Shown: positions 1 to 13,900 of the stretch, one piece after another
How the letters are laid out: each line of letters opens with the position of its first letter
Position numbering within the stretch: position 1 is the stretch's first letter
Assembly: GCA_033782935.1 (NCBI GenBank)
Contig: JAWQEG010001332.1
Coordinates: forward strand, 678,388-742,387
Direction: 5' to 3'
Length of the DNA stretch: 64,000 nt
Source of the DNA: Petrolisthes cinctipes
Taxonomy: Eukaryota > Arthropoda > Malacostraca > Decapoda > Porcellanidae
Made by a program: the position numbers and the translations under genes
Notes under the pieces: model-generated
Seen by the model: only the letters and a program-made list of their open reading frames with translations
What the model was told of the DNA's origin: nothing
The model's database searches: none

Positions 1-1979
1 GTGACGTGACACACAGTGAGTGCACTACAGTGTGTGAGGACTGGTCAGTGTATGGCGGCCTAGAATATTTAGTTATTTAAACATAAACTGTCTGCTGTGC
101 CTGGCTACACGTGACGAGCCAGATAGTGAGTGCAGTACAGTGTGTGATGACCGATCAGTGGATGGCGGCCTGGAATATTTAGTTATTTACACGTGACCTG
201 TCTGCCGTGCCTGACTACACGTGACGTGCCACACAGTGAGTGCAGTACAGTGTGTGAGGACCGGTCAGTGAATGGCGGCCTGGAATATTTAGTTTTTTAC
301 ATGTGAACTGCCTGCCGAGCCTGGCTACACGTGACATGACATACAGTGAGTGCAGTACAGTGTATGAGGAATGGTCAGTGGATGGCGGCCTGGAATATTT
401 AGTTATTTACACGTGAACTGCCTGCCGTGCCTGGCTACACGTGACGTGCCACACAGTGAGTGCAGTTTGGTGTGTGAGGACCGGTCAGCGAATGGCGGTC
501 TGGAATATTTAGTTATTTACACATAAACTGCCTGCCGTGCCTGGCTACACGTGACGTGACCCACAGTGCGTGCAGTACAGTGTGTGAGGACCGATCGGTG
601 GATGGCGGCCTGGAATATTTAATTATTTACACATGAACTGCCTGCCGTGCCTGGCTACACGTGACGTTCCACACAGTGAGTGCAGTACAGTGTGTGATGA
701 CCGATCAGTGGATGGCGGCCTGGAATATTTAGTTATTTATCTGTGAACTGCCTTCCGTGCCTGGCTACACGTGACGTGCCACACAGTGAGTGCAGTACAG
801 TGTGTGAGGAACGATCAGTGGATGGCGGCCTGGAATATTTAGTTATTTACACGTGAACTGCCTGCCATGCCTGGCTACACGTGACGTGCCACACAGTGAG
901 TGCAGGACAGTGTGTGAGGACCGGTCAATGGATGGCGGCCCGGAATATTTAGTTATTTACACGTGAACTGCCTGCTGTGCCTGGCTACACGTGACGTGCC
1001 ACACAGTGAGTGCAGTACAGTGTGTAAGGAACGGTCAGTGAATGGCGGCCTGGAATATTTAGTTATTTACATGTTTAACTGCCTGCCGAGCCTGGCTACA
1101 CGTGACGTGCCACACAGTGAGTGCAGTTTGGTGTGTGAGGACCGGTCAGCGAATGGCGGTCTGGAATATTTAGTTATTTACACATAAACTGCCTGCCGTG
1201 CCTGGCTACACGTGACGTGACACACAGTGCGTGCAGTACAGTGTGTGAGGACCGATCGGTGGATGGCGGCCTGGAATATTTAGTTATTTACACGTGAACT
1301 GCCTGCCGTGCCTGGCTACACGTGACGTGCCACACAGTGAGTGCACTACAGTGTGTGAGGACCGGTCAGTTGATGGCGGCCCGGAATATTTAGTTATTTA
1401 CATGTGAACTGCCTGCTGTGCCTGGCTACACGTGACGCGCCACACAGTGAGTGCAGTACAGTGTGTGAGGACCGGTCAGTGGATGGCGGCCTGGAATATT
1501 TAGTTATTTACACGTGAACTGGCTGCCGTGCCTGGCTACACTTGACGTTCCACACAGTGAGTGCAGTACAGTGTGTGAGGACCGGTCAGTGGATGGCGGC
1601 CTGGAATATTTAGTTATTTACACGTGAACTGCCCTTCGTGCCTGGCTACACGTGACGTGCCCCAAAGTGAGTGCAGTACAGTGTGTGAGGACCGGTCAGT
1701 GGATGGCGGCCTGGAATATTTAGTTATTTACACGTGAACTGCCTGCTGTGCCTGGCTACACGTGACGTGCCACACAGTGAGTGCAGTTTCGTATGTGAGG
1801 ACCGGTAAGCGAATGGCGGCCTGTAATATTTAGTTATTTACACATAAACTGCCTGCCGTGCCTGGCTACACGTGACGTGACACACAGTGAGTGCAGTACA
1901 GTGTGTGAGGACCGATCGGTGGATGGCGGCCTGGAATATTTAATTATTTACACATGAACTGTCTGCTTTGCCTGGCTAC

Positions 1980-3910
1980 GTGACGTGACACACAGTGAGT
2001 GCACTACAGTGTGTGAGGACTGGTCAGTGTATGGCGGCCTAGAATATTTAGTTATTTAAACATAAACTGTCTGCTGTGCCTGGCTACACGTGACGAGCCA
2101 GATAGTGAGTGCAGTACAGTGTGTGATGACCGATCAGTGGATGGCGGCCTGGAATATTTAGTTATTTACACGTGACCTGTCTGCCGTGCCTGACTACACG
2201 TGACGTGCCACACAGTGAGTGCAGTACAGTGTGTGAGGACCGGTCAGTGAATGGCGGCCTGGAATATTTAGTTTTTTACATGTGAACTGCCTGCCGAGCC
2301 TGGCTACACGTGACATGACATACAGTGAGTGCAGTACAGTGTATGAGGAATGGTCAGTGGATGGCGGCCTGGAATATTTAGTTATTTACACGTGAACTGC
2401 CTGCCGTGCCTGGCTACACGTGACGTGCCACACAGTGAGTGCAGTTTGGTGTGTGAGGACCGATCGGTGGATGGCGGCCTGGAATATTTAATTATTTACA
2501 CATGAACTGCCTGCCGTGCCTGGCTACACGTGACGTTCCACACAGTGAGTGCAGTACAGTGTGTGATGACCGATCAGTGGATGGCGGCCTGGAATATTTA
2601 GTTATTTATATGTGAACTGCCTGCCGTGCCTGGCTACACGTGACGTGCCACACAGTGAGTGCAGTACAGTGTGTGAGGAACGATCAGTGGATGGCGGCCT
2701 GGAATATTTAGTTATTTACACGTGAACTGCCTGCCATGCCTGGCTACACGTGACGTGCCACACAGTGAGTGCAGGACAGTGTGTGAGGACCGGTCAATGG
2801 ATGGCGGCCCGGAATATTTAGTTATTTACACGTGAACTGCCTGCTGTGCCTGGCTACACGTGACGTGCCACACAGTGAGTGCAGTACAGTGTGTAAGGAA
2901 CGGTCAGTGAATGGCGGCCTGGAATATTTAGTTATTTACATGTTTAACTGCCTGCCGAGCCTGGCTACACGTGACGTGCCACACAGTGAGTGCAGTTTGG
3001 TGTGTGAGGACCGGTCAGCGAATGGCGGTCTGGAATATTTAGTTATTTACACATAAACTGCCTGCCGTGCCTGGCTACACGTGACGTGACACACAGTGCG
3101 TGCAGTACAGTGTGTGAGGACCGATCGGTGGATGGAGGCCTGGAATATTTAGTTATTTACACGTGAACTGCCTGCCGTGCCTGGCTACACGTGACGTGCC
3201 ACACAGTGAGTGCACTACAGTGTGTGAGGACCGGTCAGTTGATGGCGGCCCGGAATATTTAGTTATTTACATGTGAACTGCCTGCTGTGCCTGGCTACAC
3301 GTGACGCGCCACACAGTGAGTGCAGTACAGTGTGTGAGGACCGGTCAGTGGATGGCGGCCTGGAATATTTAGTTATTTACACGTGAACTGGCTGCCGTGC
3401 CTGGGCCTGGAATATTTAGTTATTTACACGTAAACTGCCTGCTGTGCCTGGCTACACGTGACGTGCCACATAGTGAGTGCAGTACAGTGTGTGAGGAACG
3501 GTCAGTAGATGGCGGCCTGGAATATATAGTTATTTACAAGTGAACTGCCTGCCGTGCCTGGCTACACTTGACGTTCCACACAGTGAGTGCAGTACAGTGT
3601 GTGAGGACCGGTCAGTGGATGGCGGCCTGGAATATTTAGTTATTTACACGTGAACTGCCCTTCGTGCCTGGCTACACGTGACGTGCCCCAAAGTGAGTGC
3701 AGTACAGTGTGTGAGGACCGGTCAGTGGATGGCGGCCTGGAATATTTAGTTATTTACACGTGAACTGCCTGCTGTGCCTGGCTACACGTGACGTGCCACA
3801 CAGTGAGTGCAGTTTCGTATGTGAGGACCGGTCAGCGAATGGCGGCCTGTAATATTTAGTTATTTACACATAAACTGCCTGCCGTGCCTGGCTACACGTG
3901 ACGTGACACA
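1980..3910 (+). repeat. Higher-order duplication of the 1-1,930 satellite block
   Basis: The sequence from 1,980 repeats the window start almost base for base, including private variants such as the cagatagtg monomer and the agtgtatggcggcctagaat monomer. The copies differ by a 110-bp deletion near 2,450 and a 157-bp insertion (110 + 47) near 3,400 in the second copy. Differences of whole units point to unequal exchange between aligned arrays. Confidence 0.9.
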
Positions 3911-5130
3911 CATTGAGTGCAGTACAGTGTGTGAGGAACGATCAGTGGATGGCGGCCTGGAATATTTAGTTATTTATATGTGAACTGCCTGCCGTGCCTG
4001 GCTACACGTGACGTGCCACACAGTGAGTGCAGTACAGTGTGTGATGACCGATCAGTGGATGGCGGCCTGGAATATTTAGTTATTTATATGTGAACTGCCT
4101 GCCGTGCCTGGCTACACGTGACGTGCCACACAGTGAGTGCAGTACAGTGTGTGAGAAACGATCAGTGGATGGCGGCCTGGAATATTTAGTTATTTACACG
4201 TGAACTGCCTGCCATGCCTGGCTACACGTGACGTGCCACACAGTGAGTGCAGGACAGTGTGTGAGGACCGGTCAATGGATGGCGGCCCGGAATATTTAGT
4301 TATTTACACGTGAACTGCCTGCTGTGCCTGGCTACACGTGACGTGCCACACAGTGAGTGCAGTACAGTGTGTAAGGAACGGTCAGTGAATGGCGGCCTGG
4401 AATATTTAGTTATTTACATGTTTAACTGCCTGCCGAGCCTGGCAACACGTGACGTGACACACAGTAAGTGCAGTACAGTGTGTGAGGAACGGTCAGTGGA
4501 TGGCGGCCTGGAATATTTAGTTATTTACACGTGAACTGGCTGCCGTGCCTGGGCCAGGAATATTTAGTTATTTACACGTGAACTTCCTGCCGTGCCTGGG
4601 CCTGGAATATTTAGTTATTTACACATGAACTGCCTGCCGTGCCTGGCTACACGTGACGTGCCCCAAAGTGAGTGCAGTACAGTGTGTGAGGACCGGTCGG
4701 TGGATGGCGGCCTGGAATATTTAGTTATTTACACGTGAACTGCCTGCCGTGCCAGGCTACACGTGACGTGCCACACAGTGAGTGCAGTTTCGTGTGTGAG
4801 GACTGGTCAGCGAATGGCGGCCTGGAATATTTAGTTATTTACACATAAACTGCCTGCCGTGCCTGGCTACACGTGACGTGACACACAGTGAGTGCAGTAC
4901 AGTGTGTGAGGACCGATCGGTGGATGGCGGCCTGGAATATTTAATTATTTACACATGAACTGCCTGCCGTGCCTGGCTACACGTGACGTTCCACACAGTG
5001 AGTGCAGTACAGTGTGTGAGGACCGGTCAGTGAATGGCGGCCTGGAATATTTAGTTATTTACACGTGAACTGGCTGCCGTGCCTGGGCCTGGAATATTTA
5101 GTTATTTACACGTGAACTGCCTGCCGTGCC

Positions 5131-7930
5131 TGACTACACGTGACGTGCCACACAGTGAGTGTAGGTCAGTGTGTGAGGACCGGTCAGTGAATGGCGGCCT
5201 GGAATATTTAGTTTTTTACATGTGAACTGCCTGCCGAGCCTGGCTACACGTGACATGACATACAGTGAGTGCAGTACAGTGTATGAGGAACGGTCAGTGG
5301 ATGGCGGCCTGGAATATTTAGTTACTTACACGTGAACTGCCTGCCGTGCCTGGCTACACGTGACGTGCCACAAAGTGAGTGCAGTACAGTGTGTGAGGAC
5401 CGGTCAGTGGATGGCGGCCTGGAATATTTAGTTATTTACACGTGAACTGCCTGCCGTGCCTGGCTACACGTGACATGCTACACAGTGAGTGCGGTACAGT
5501 GTGTCAGGACTGGTCAGTGGATGGCGGCCTGGAATATTTAGTTATTTACACGTAAACTGGCTGCCGTGCCTAGGCCTGGAATATTTAGTTATTTACACAT
5601 GAACTGCTTGCCGTGCCTGGGCCTGGAATATTTAGTTATTTACACGTGAACTGCCTGCCGTGCCTGGGCCTGGAATATTTAGTTATTTACACGTGAACTG
5701 CCTGCCGTGCCTAGGCCTGGAATATTTAGTTATTTACACGTGAACTATCTGCCGTGCCTGGGAATGGAATATTTAGTTATTTACACGTAAACTGGCTGCC
5801 GTGCCTAGGCCTGGAATATTTAGTTATTTACACGTGAACTGCTTGCCGTGCCTGGGCCTGGAATATTTAGTTATTTACACGTGAACTGCCTGCCGTGCCT
5901 GGGCCTGGAATATTTAGTTATTTACACGTGAACTGCCTGCCGTGCCTAGGCCTGGAATATTTAGTTATTTACACGTGAACTTGATGCCGTGCCTAGGCAT
6001 GGAATATTTAGTTATTTACACGTGAACTGCCTGCTGTGCCTGGCTACACGTGACGTGCCACACAGTGAGTGCAGTACAGTGTGTGAGGAACAGTCATTGG
6101 GTGACGCCCTGGAATATTTAGTTATTTACACGTAAACTGCCTGCTGTGCCTGGCTACACGTGACGTTCCACATAGTGAGTGCAGTACAGTGTGTGAGGAC
6201 CAGTCAGTAGATGGCGGCCTGGAATATTTAGTTATTTACACGTGAACTGGCTGCCGTGCCTGGGCCTGGAATATTTAGTTATTTACACGTGAACTGCCTG
6301 CTGTGCCTAGCTACACGTGACTTGCCACACAGTGAGTGCAGTACAGTGTGTGATGACTGGTCAGTGGATGGCGGCCTGGAATATTTAGTTATTTACACGT
6401 GAACTGCCTGCCGTGCCTGGCTACACGTGACGTGCCACACAGTGAGTGCAGTACAGTGTGTGAGGACCGATCGGTGGATGACGGCCTGGAATATTTAATT
6501 ATTTTCACATGAACTGCCTGCCTTGCCTGGCTACACGTGAATTGCCTGCCTTGCCTGGATACACGTGACAAGCAACACAGTGAGTGCACTACAGTGTGTG
6601 AGGACCGGTTAGTGGATGGCGGCCTGGAATATTTAGTTATTTTCACGTGAACTGCCTGCCATTCCAGGCTACACGTGACGTGCCACATAGTGAGTGCAGT
6701 ACAGTGTGTGATGACCGATCAGTGGATGGCGGCCTGGAATATTTAGTTATTTACCCGTGAACTGCCTGCCGTGCCTAACTACACGTGACGTGCCACACAG
6801 TGAGTGCAGTACAGTGTGTGAGGACCGGTCAGTGAATGGCGGCCTGGAATATTTAGTTTTTTAATGTGAACTGCCTGCCGAGCCTGGCTACACGTGACAT
6901 GACATACAGTGAGTGCAGTACAGTGTGTGAGGACTGGTCAGTGGATGGCGGCCTGGAATATTTAGTTATTTACACGTGAACTGCCTGCCGTGCCTGGCTA
7001 CACGTGACGTGCCACAAAGTGAGTGCAGTACAGTGTGTGAGGACCGGTCAGTGGATGGCGGCCTGGAATATTTAGTTATTTACACGTGAACTGCCTGCCG
7101 TGACTGGCTACACGTGACATGCCACACAGTGAGTGCGGTACAGTGTGTGAGGACTGGTCAGTGGATCGCAGCCTGGAATATTTAGTTATTTACACGTGAA
7201 CTGCCTGCCGTGCCTGGCTACACGTGACATGCCACACAGTGAGTGCAGTACAGTGTGTGAGGACCGATCAGTGGATGGCGGCCTGGAATATTTAGTTATT
7301 TACACGTAAACTGGCTGCCGTGCCTGGGCATGGAATATTTAGTTATTTACACGTGAACTGGCTGCCGTGCCTAGGCCTGGAATATTTAGTTATTTACACG
7401 TGAACTGCCTGCCGTGCCTGGGCCTGGAATATTTAGTTATTTACACGTGAACTGCCTGCCGTGCCTGGGCCTGGAATATTTAGTTATTTACACGTGAACT
7501 GCCTACCGTGCCTAGGCCTGGAATATTTAGTTCTTTACACGTGAACTGGCTGCCGTGCCTGGGCATGGAATATTTAGTTATTTACACGTGAACTGCCTGC
7601 TGCGCCTGGCTACACGTGACGTGCCACACAGTGAGTGCAGTACAGTGTGTGAGGACCGATCAGTTGATGGCAGCCTGGAATATTTAGTTTTTTACACATG
7701 AACTGCCTGCCGTGCCTGGCTACACGTGACGTGACACACAGTGAGTGCACTACAGTGTGTGAGGACCGGTCAGTGGATGGCGGCACGAAATATTTAGTTA
7801 TTTACATGTAAACTGCCTGCTTTGCCTGGCTACACGTGACGTGCCACATAGTGAGTGCAGTACAGTGTGTGAGGACCGGTCAGTATGTGGCAGCCTGGAA
7901 TATTTAGTTGTTTACACATGAACTGTCTGC
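5131..7930 (+). repeat. Long satellite block, re-duplicated about 6.4-6.8 kb downstream
   Basis: Private markers in this block recur at 11,975-14,300: tgactacacg followed by a variant gtcagtgtg monomer (5,131 and 11,975), cagtcattgggtgac (6,091 and 12,935), ctaactacac (6,775 and 13,371) and cagtatgtgg (7,881 and 14,256). The offset falls from 6,844 to 6,596 to 6,375, so several units were lost or gained after the duplication. The cagtatgtgg segment also has a third copy near 41,331. Confidence 0.85.
5530..6010 (+). repeat. Sub-array of 47-bp short satellite units
   Basis: About ten consecutive units of 47 bp replace the 110-bp monomer here. Each keeps monomer positions 1-43 and jumps to the terminal ggcc, giving the junction cctgggcctgg, cctaggcctgg or cctgggcatgg. 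Comparable runs lie near 7,310-7,580, 12,390-12,850 and 13,690-13,960, and single short units are scattered through the whole array. The lost segment (44-106) contains the second CACGTG and the whole GC-richer half. Confidence 0.92.
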
Positions 7931-8160
7931 CGTGCCTGGCTACACGCAACATGCCACACAGTTAGTGCAGTACAGTGTGTGAGGACCGGTCAGTGAATGG
8001 TGGCCTGGAATATTTAGTTATTTACACGTGAACTGCCTGCCGTGCCTGGCTACACGTGACATGCCACACAGTGAGTGCAGTACAGTGTGTGAGGACTGGT
8101 CAGTGGATGGCGGCCTGGAATATTTAGTTATTTACACGTGAACTGCCTGCCGTGCCTGGC

Positions 8161-10998
8161 TACACATCACATGACATACAGTGAGTGCAGTACAGTGTAT
8201 GAGGAACGGTCAGTGGATGGCGGCCTGGAATATTTAGTTATTTACACGTGAACTGGCTGCCGTGCCTGGGCCAGGAATATTTAGTTATTTACACGTGAAC
8301 TTCCTGCCGTGCCTGGGCCTGGAATATTTAGTTATTTACACGTGAACTGCCTGCCGTGCCTGGCTACACGTGACGTGCCCCAAAGTGAGTGCAGTACAGT
8401 GTGTGAGGACCGGTCGGTGGATGGCGGCCTGGAATATTTAGTTATTTACACGTGAACTGCCTGCCGTGCCTGGCTACACGTGACGTGCCACACAGTGAGT
8501 GCAGTTTGGTGTGTGAAGACCGGTCAGCGAATGGCGGTCTGGAATATTTAGTTATTTACACATAAACTGCCTGCCGTGCTTGGCTACACGTGACGTGACA
8601 CACAGTGCGTGCAGTACAGTGTGTGAGGACCGATCGGTGGATGGCGGCCTGGAATATTTAATTATTTACACATGAACTGCCTGCCGTGCCTGGCTACACG
8701 TGACGTTCCACACAGTGAGTGCAGTACAGTGTGTGATGACCGATCAGTGGATGGCGGCCTGGAATATTTAGTTATTTATATGTGAACTGCCTGCCGTGCC
8801 TGGCTACACGTGACGTGCCACACAGTGAGTGCAGTACAGTGTGTGAGGAACGATCAGTGGATGGCGGCCTGGAATATTTAGTTATTTACACGTGAACTGC
8901 CTGCCATGCCTGGCTACACGTGACGTGCCACACAGTGAGTGCAGGACAGTGTGTGAGGACCGGTCAGTGGATGGCGGCCCGGAATATTTAGTTATTTACA
9001 CGTGAACTTCCTGCCGTGCCTGGGCCTGGAATATTTAGTTATTTACACGTGAACTGCCTGCTGTGCTTGGCTACACGTGACGTGCCACACAGTGAGTGCA
9101 GTACAGTGTGTGAGGACCGGTCAGTAGATGGCGGCCTGGAATATATAGTTATTTACAAGTGAACTGCCTGCCGTGCCTGGCTACACGTGACGTGCCACAC
9201 AGTGAGTGCACTACAGTGTGTGAGGACCGGTCAGTTGATGGCGGCCCGGAATATTTAGTTATTTACATGTGAACTGCCTGCTGTGCCTGGCTACACGTGA
9301 CGCGCCACACAGTGAGTGCAGTACAGTGTGTGAGGACCGGTCAGTGGATGGCGGCCTGGAATATTTAGTTATTTACACGTGAACTGGCTGCCGTGCCTGG
9401 GCCTGGAATATTTAGTTATTTACACGTAAACTGCCTGCTGTGCCTGGCTACACGTGACGTGCCACATAGTGAGTGCAGTACAGTGTGTGAGGACTGGTCA
9501 GTGGATGGCGGCCTGGAATATTTAGTTATTTACACGTGAACTGCCTGCCGTGCCCGGCTACACGTGACGTGCCACAAAGTGAGTGCAGTACAGTGTGTGA
9601 GGACCGGTCAGTGGATGGCGGCCTGGAATATTTAGTTATTTACACGTGAACTGCCTGCCGTGCCTGGCTACACATGACATGACATACAGTGAGTGCAGTA
9701 CAGTGTATGAGGAACGGTCAGTGGATGGCGGCCTGGAATATTTAGTTATTTACACGTGAACTGGCTGCCGTGCCTGGGCCAGGAATATTTAGTTATTTAC
9801 ACGTGAACTTCCTGCCGTGCCTGGGCCTGGAATATTTAGTTATTTACACGTGAACTGCCTGCCGTGCCTGGCTACACGTGACGTGCCCCAAAGTGAGTGC
9901 AGTACAGTGTGTGAGGACCGGTCGGTGGATGGCGGCCTGGAATATTTAGTTATTTACACGTGAACTGCCTGCCGTGCCTGGCTACACGTGACGTGCCACA
10001 CAGTGAGTGCAGTTTGGTGTGTGAAGACCGGTCAGCGAATGGCGGTCTGGAATATTTAGTTATTTACACATAAACTGCCTGCCGTGCCTAGCTACACGTG
10101 ACGTGACACACAGTGCGTGCAGTACAGTGTGTGAGGACCGATCGGTGGATGGCGGCCTGGAATATTTAATTATTTACACATGAACTGCCTGCCGTGCCTG
10201 GCTACACGTGACGTTCCACACAGTGAGTGCAGTACAGTGTGTGATGACCGATAAGTGGATGGCGGCCTGGAATATTTAGTTATTTATATGTGAACTGCCT
10301 GCCGTGCCTGGCTACACGTGACGTGCCACACAGTGAGTGCAGTACAGTGTGTGAGGAACGATCAGTGGATGGCGGCCTGGAATATTTAGTTATTTACACG
10401 TGAACTGCCTGCCATGCCTGGCTACACGTGACGTGCCACACAGTGAGTGCAGGACAGTGTGTGAGGACCGGTCAGTGGATGGCGGCCCGGAATATTTAGT
10501 TATCTACACGTGAACTTCCTGCCGTGCCTGGGCCTGGAATATTTAGTTATTTACACGTGAACTGCCTGCTGTGCCTGGCTACACGTGACGTGCCACACAG
10601 TGAGTGCAGTACAGTGTGTGAGGACCGGTCAGTAGATGGCGGCCTGGAATATATAGTTATTTAAAAGTGAACTGCCTGCCGTGCCTGGCTACACGTGACG
10701 TGCCACACAGTGAGTGCACTACAGTGTGTGAGGACCGGTCAGTTGATGGCGGCCCGGAATATTTAGTTATTTACATGTGAACTGCCTGCTGTGCCTGGCT
10801 ACACGTGACGCGCCACACAGTGAGTGCAGTACAGTGTGTGAGGACCGGTCAGTGGATGGCGGCCTGGAATATTTAGTTATTTACACGTGAACTGGCTGCC
10901 GTGCCTGGGCCTGGAATATTTAGTTATTTACACGTAAACTGCCTGCTGTGCCTGGCTACACGTGACGTGCCACATAGTGAGTGCAGTACAGTGTGTGA
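8161..10998 (+). repeat. Tandem higher-order repeat, 1,508-bp period
   Basis: The block starting near 8,161 is repeated from about 9,669. The marker ccaggaatat lies at 8,271 and 9,779, giving a period of 1,508 bp. That equals twelve 110-bp units plus four 47-bp units, which agrees with the units seen. The second copy diverges near 10,998. Confidence 0.88.
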
Positions 10999-13900
10999 GG
11001 AACGGTCAGTAGATGGCGGCCTGGAATATATAGTTATTTACAAGTGAACTGCCTGCCGTGCCTGGCTACACGTGACGTTCCACACAGTGAGTGCAGTACA
11101 GTGTGTGAGGACCGGTCAGTGGATGGCGGCCTGGAATATTTAGTTATTTACACGTGAACTGCCTGCTGTGCCTGGCTACACGTGACGTGCCACACAGTGA
11201 GTGCAGTACAGTGTGTAAGGAACGGTCAGTGAATGGCGGCCTGGAATATTTAGTTATTTACATGTTTAACTGCCTGCCGAGCCTGGCTACACGTGACGTG
11301 ACACACAGTAAGTGCAGTACAGTGTGTGAGGAACGGTCAGTGGATGTCGGCCTGGAATATTTAGTTATTTACACGTGAACTGGCTGCCGTGCCTGGGCCA
11401 GGAATATTTAGTTATTTACACGTGAACTTCCTGCCGTGCCTGGTCCTGGAATATTTAGTTATTTACACGTGAACTGCCTGCCGTGCCTGGCTACACGTGA
11501 CGTGCCACACAGTGAGTGCAGTTTCGTGTGTGAGGACCGGTCAGCGAATGGCGGCCTGGAATATTTAGTTATTTACACATAAACTGCCTGCCGTGCCTGG
11601 CTACACGTGACGTGACACACAGTGAGTGCAGTACAGTGTGTGAGGACCTATCGGTGGATGGCGGCCTGGAATATTTAATTATTTACACATGAACTGCCTG
11701 CCGTGCCTAGCTACACGTGACGTTCCACACAGTGAGTGCAGTACAGTGTGTGAGGACCGGTCAGTGGATGGCGGCCCGGAATATTTAGTTATTTACACGT
11801 GAACTGCCTGCTGTGCCTGGCTACACGTGACGTGCCACACAGTGAGTGCAGTACAGTGTGTAAGGAACGGACAGTGAATGGCGGTTTGGAATATTTAGTT
11901 ATTTACACGTGAACTGGCTGCCGTGCCTGGGCCTGGAATATTTAGTTATTTACACGTGAACTGCCTGCCGTGCCTGACTACACGTGACGTGCCACACAGT
12001 GAGTGCAGGTCAGTGTGTGAGGACCGGTCAGTGAATGGCGGCCTGGAATATTTAGTTTTTTACATGTGAACTGCCTGCCGAGCCTGGCTACACATGACAT
12101 GACATACAGTGAGTGCAGTACAGTGTATGAGGAACGGTCAGTGGATGGCGGCCTGGGATATTTAGTTACTTACACGTGAACTGCCTGCCGTGCCTGGCTA
12201 CACGTGACGTGCCACAAAGTGAGTGCAGTACAGTGTGTGAGGACCGGTCAGTGGATGGCGGCCTGGAATATTTAGTTATTTACACGTGAACTGCCTGCCG
12301 TGCCTGGCTACACGTGACATGCCACACAGTGAGTGCGGTACAGTGTGTCAGGACTGGTCAGTGGATGGCGGCCTGGAATATTTAGTTATTTACACGTAAA
12401 CTGGCTGCCGTGCCTAGGCCTGGAATATTTAGTTATTTACACATGAACTGCTTGCCGTGCCTGGGCCTTGAATATTTAGTTATTTACACGTGAACTGCCT
12501 GCCGTGCCTGGGCCTGGAATATTTAGTTATTTACACGTGAACTGCCTGCCGTGCCTAGGCCTGGAATATTTAGTTATTTACACGTGAACTGGCTGCCGTG
12601 CCTGGGCATGGAATATTTAGTTATTTACACGTGAACTGGCTGCCGTGCCTAGGCCTGGAATATTTAGTTATTTACACGTGAACTGCTTGCCGTGCCTGGG
12701 CCTGGAATATTTAGTTATTTACACATGAACTGCCTGCCGTGTCTGGGCCTGGAATATTTAGTTATTTACACGTGAACTGCCTGCCGTGCCTAGGCCTGGA
12801 ATATTTAGTTATTTACACGTGAACTGGATGCCGTGCCTGGGCATGGAATATTTAGTTATTTACACGTGAACTGCCTGCTGTGCCTGGCTACACGTGACGT
12901 GCCACACAGTGAGTGCAGTACAGTGTGTGAGGAACAGTCATTGGGTGACACCCTGGAATATTTAGTTATTTACACGTAAACTGCCTGCTGTGCCTGGCTA
13001 CACGTGACGTTCCACATAGTGAGTGCAGTACAGTGTGTGAGGACCAGTCAGTAGATGGCGGCCTGGAATATTTAGTTATTTACACGTGAACTGCCTGCCG
13101 TGCCTGGCTACACGTGACGTGACACACAGTGATTGCACTACAGTGTGTGAGGACCAGTCAGTAGATGGCGGCCTGGAATATTTAGTTATTTACACGTGAA
13201 CTGGCTGCCGTGCCTGGGCCTGGAATATTTAGTTATTTACACGTGAACTGCCTGCTGTGCCTAGCTACACGTGACGTGCCACACAGTGAGTGCAGTACAG
13301 TGTGTGATGACCGATCAGTGGATGGCGGCCTGGAATATTTAGTTATTTACACGTGAACTGCCTGCCGTGCCTAACTACACGTGACGTGCCACACAGTGAG
13401 TGCAGTACAGTGTGTGAGGACCGGTCAGTGAATGGCGGCCTGGAATATTTAGTTTTTTATTGTGAACTGCCTGCCGAGCCTGGCTACACGTGACATGACA
13501 TACAGTGAGTGCAGTACAGTGTGTGAGGACTGGTCAGTGGATGGCTGCCTGGAATATTTAGTTATTTACACGTGAACTGCCTGCCGTGCCTGGCTACACG
13601 TGACGTGCCACAAAGTGAGTGCAGTACAGTGTGTGAGGACTGGTCAGTGGATGGCGGCCTGGAATATTTAGTTATTTACACGTAAACTGGCTGCCGTGCC
13701 TGGGCATGGAATATTTAGTTATTTACACGTGAACTGGCTGCCGTGCCTAGGCCTGGAATATTTAGTTATTTACACGTGAACTGCCTGCCGTGCCTGGGCC
13801 TGGAATATTTAGTTATTTACACGTGAACTGCCTGCCGTGCCTGGGCCTGGAATATTTAGTTATTTACACGTGAACTGCCTACCGTGCCTAGGCCTGGAAT

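Noticed and set aside
963..1187. Repeated 74-codon open frames beginning MNCLLCLATRDV (also near 2,832, 4,310 and 11,154)
   Set aside because: They are translations of two satellite monomers kept in frame by a one-base insertion; other monomers break the frame and nothing suggests a protein.
6389..6688. 99-codon minus-strand frame in the satellite
   Set aside because: Repeat translation spanning a 138-bp variant; no conserved domain.
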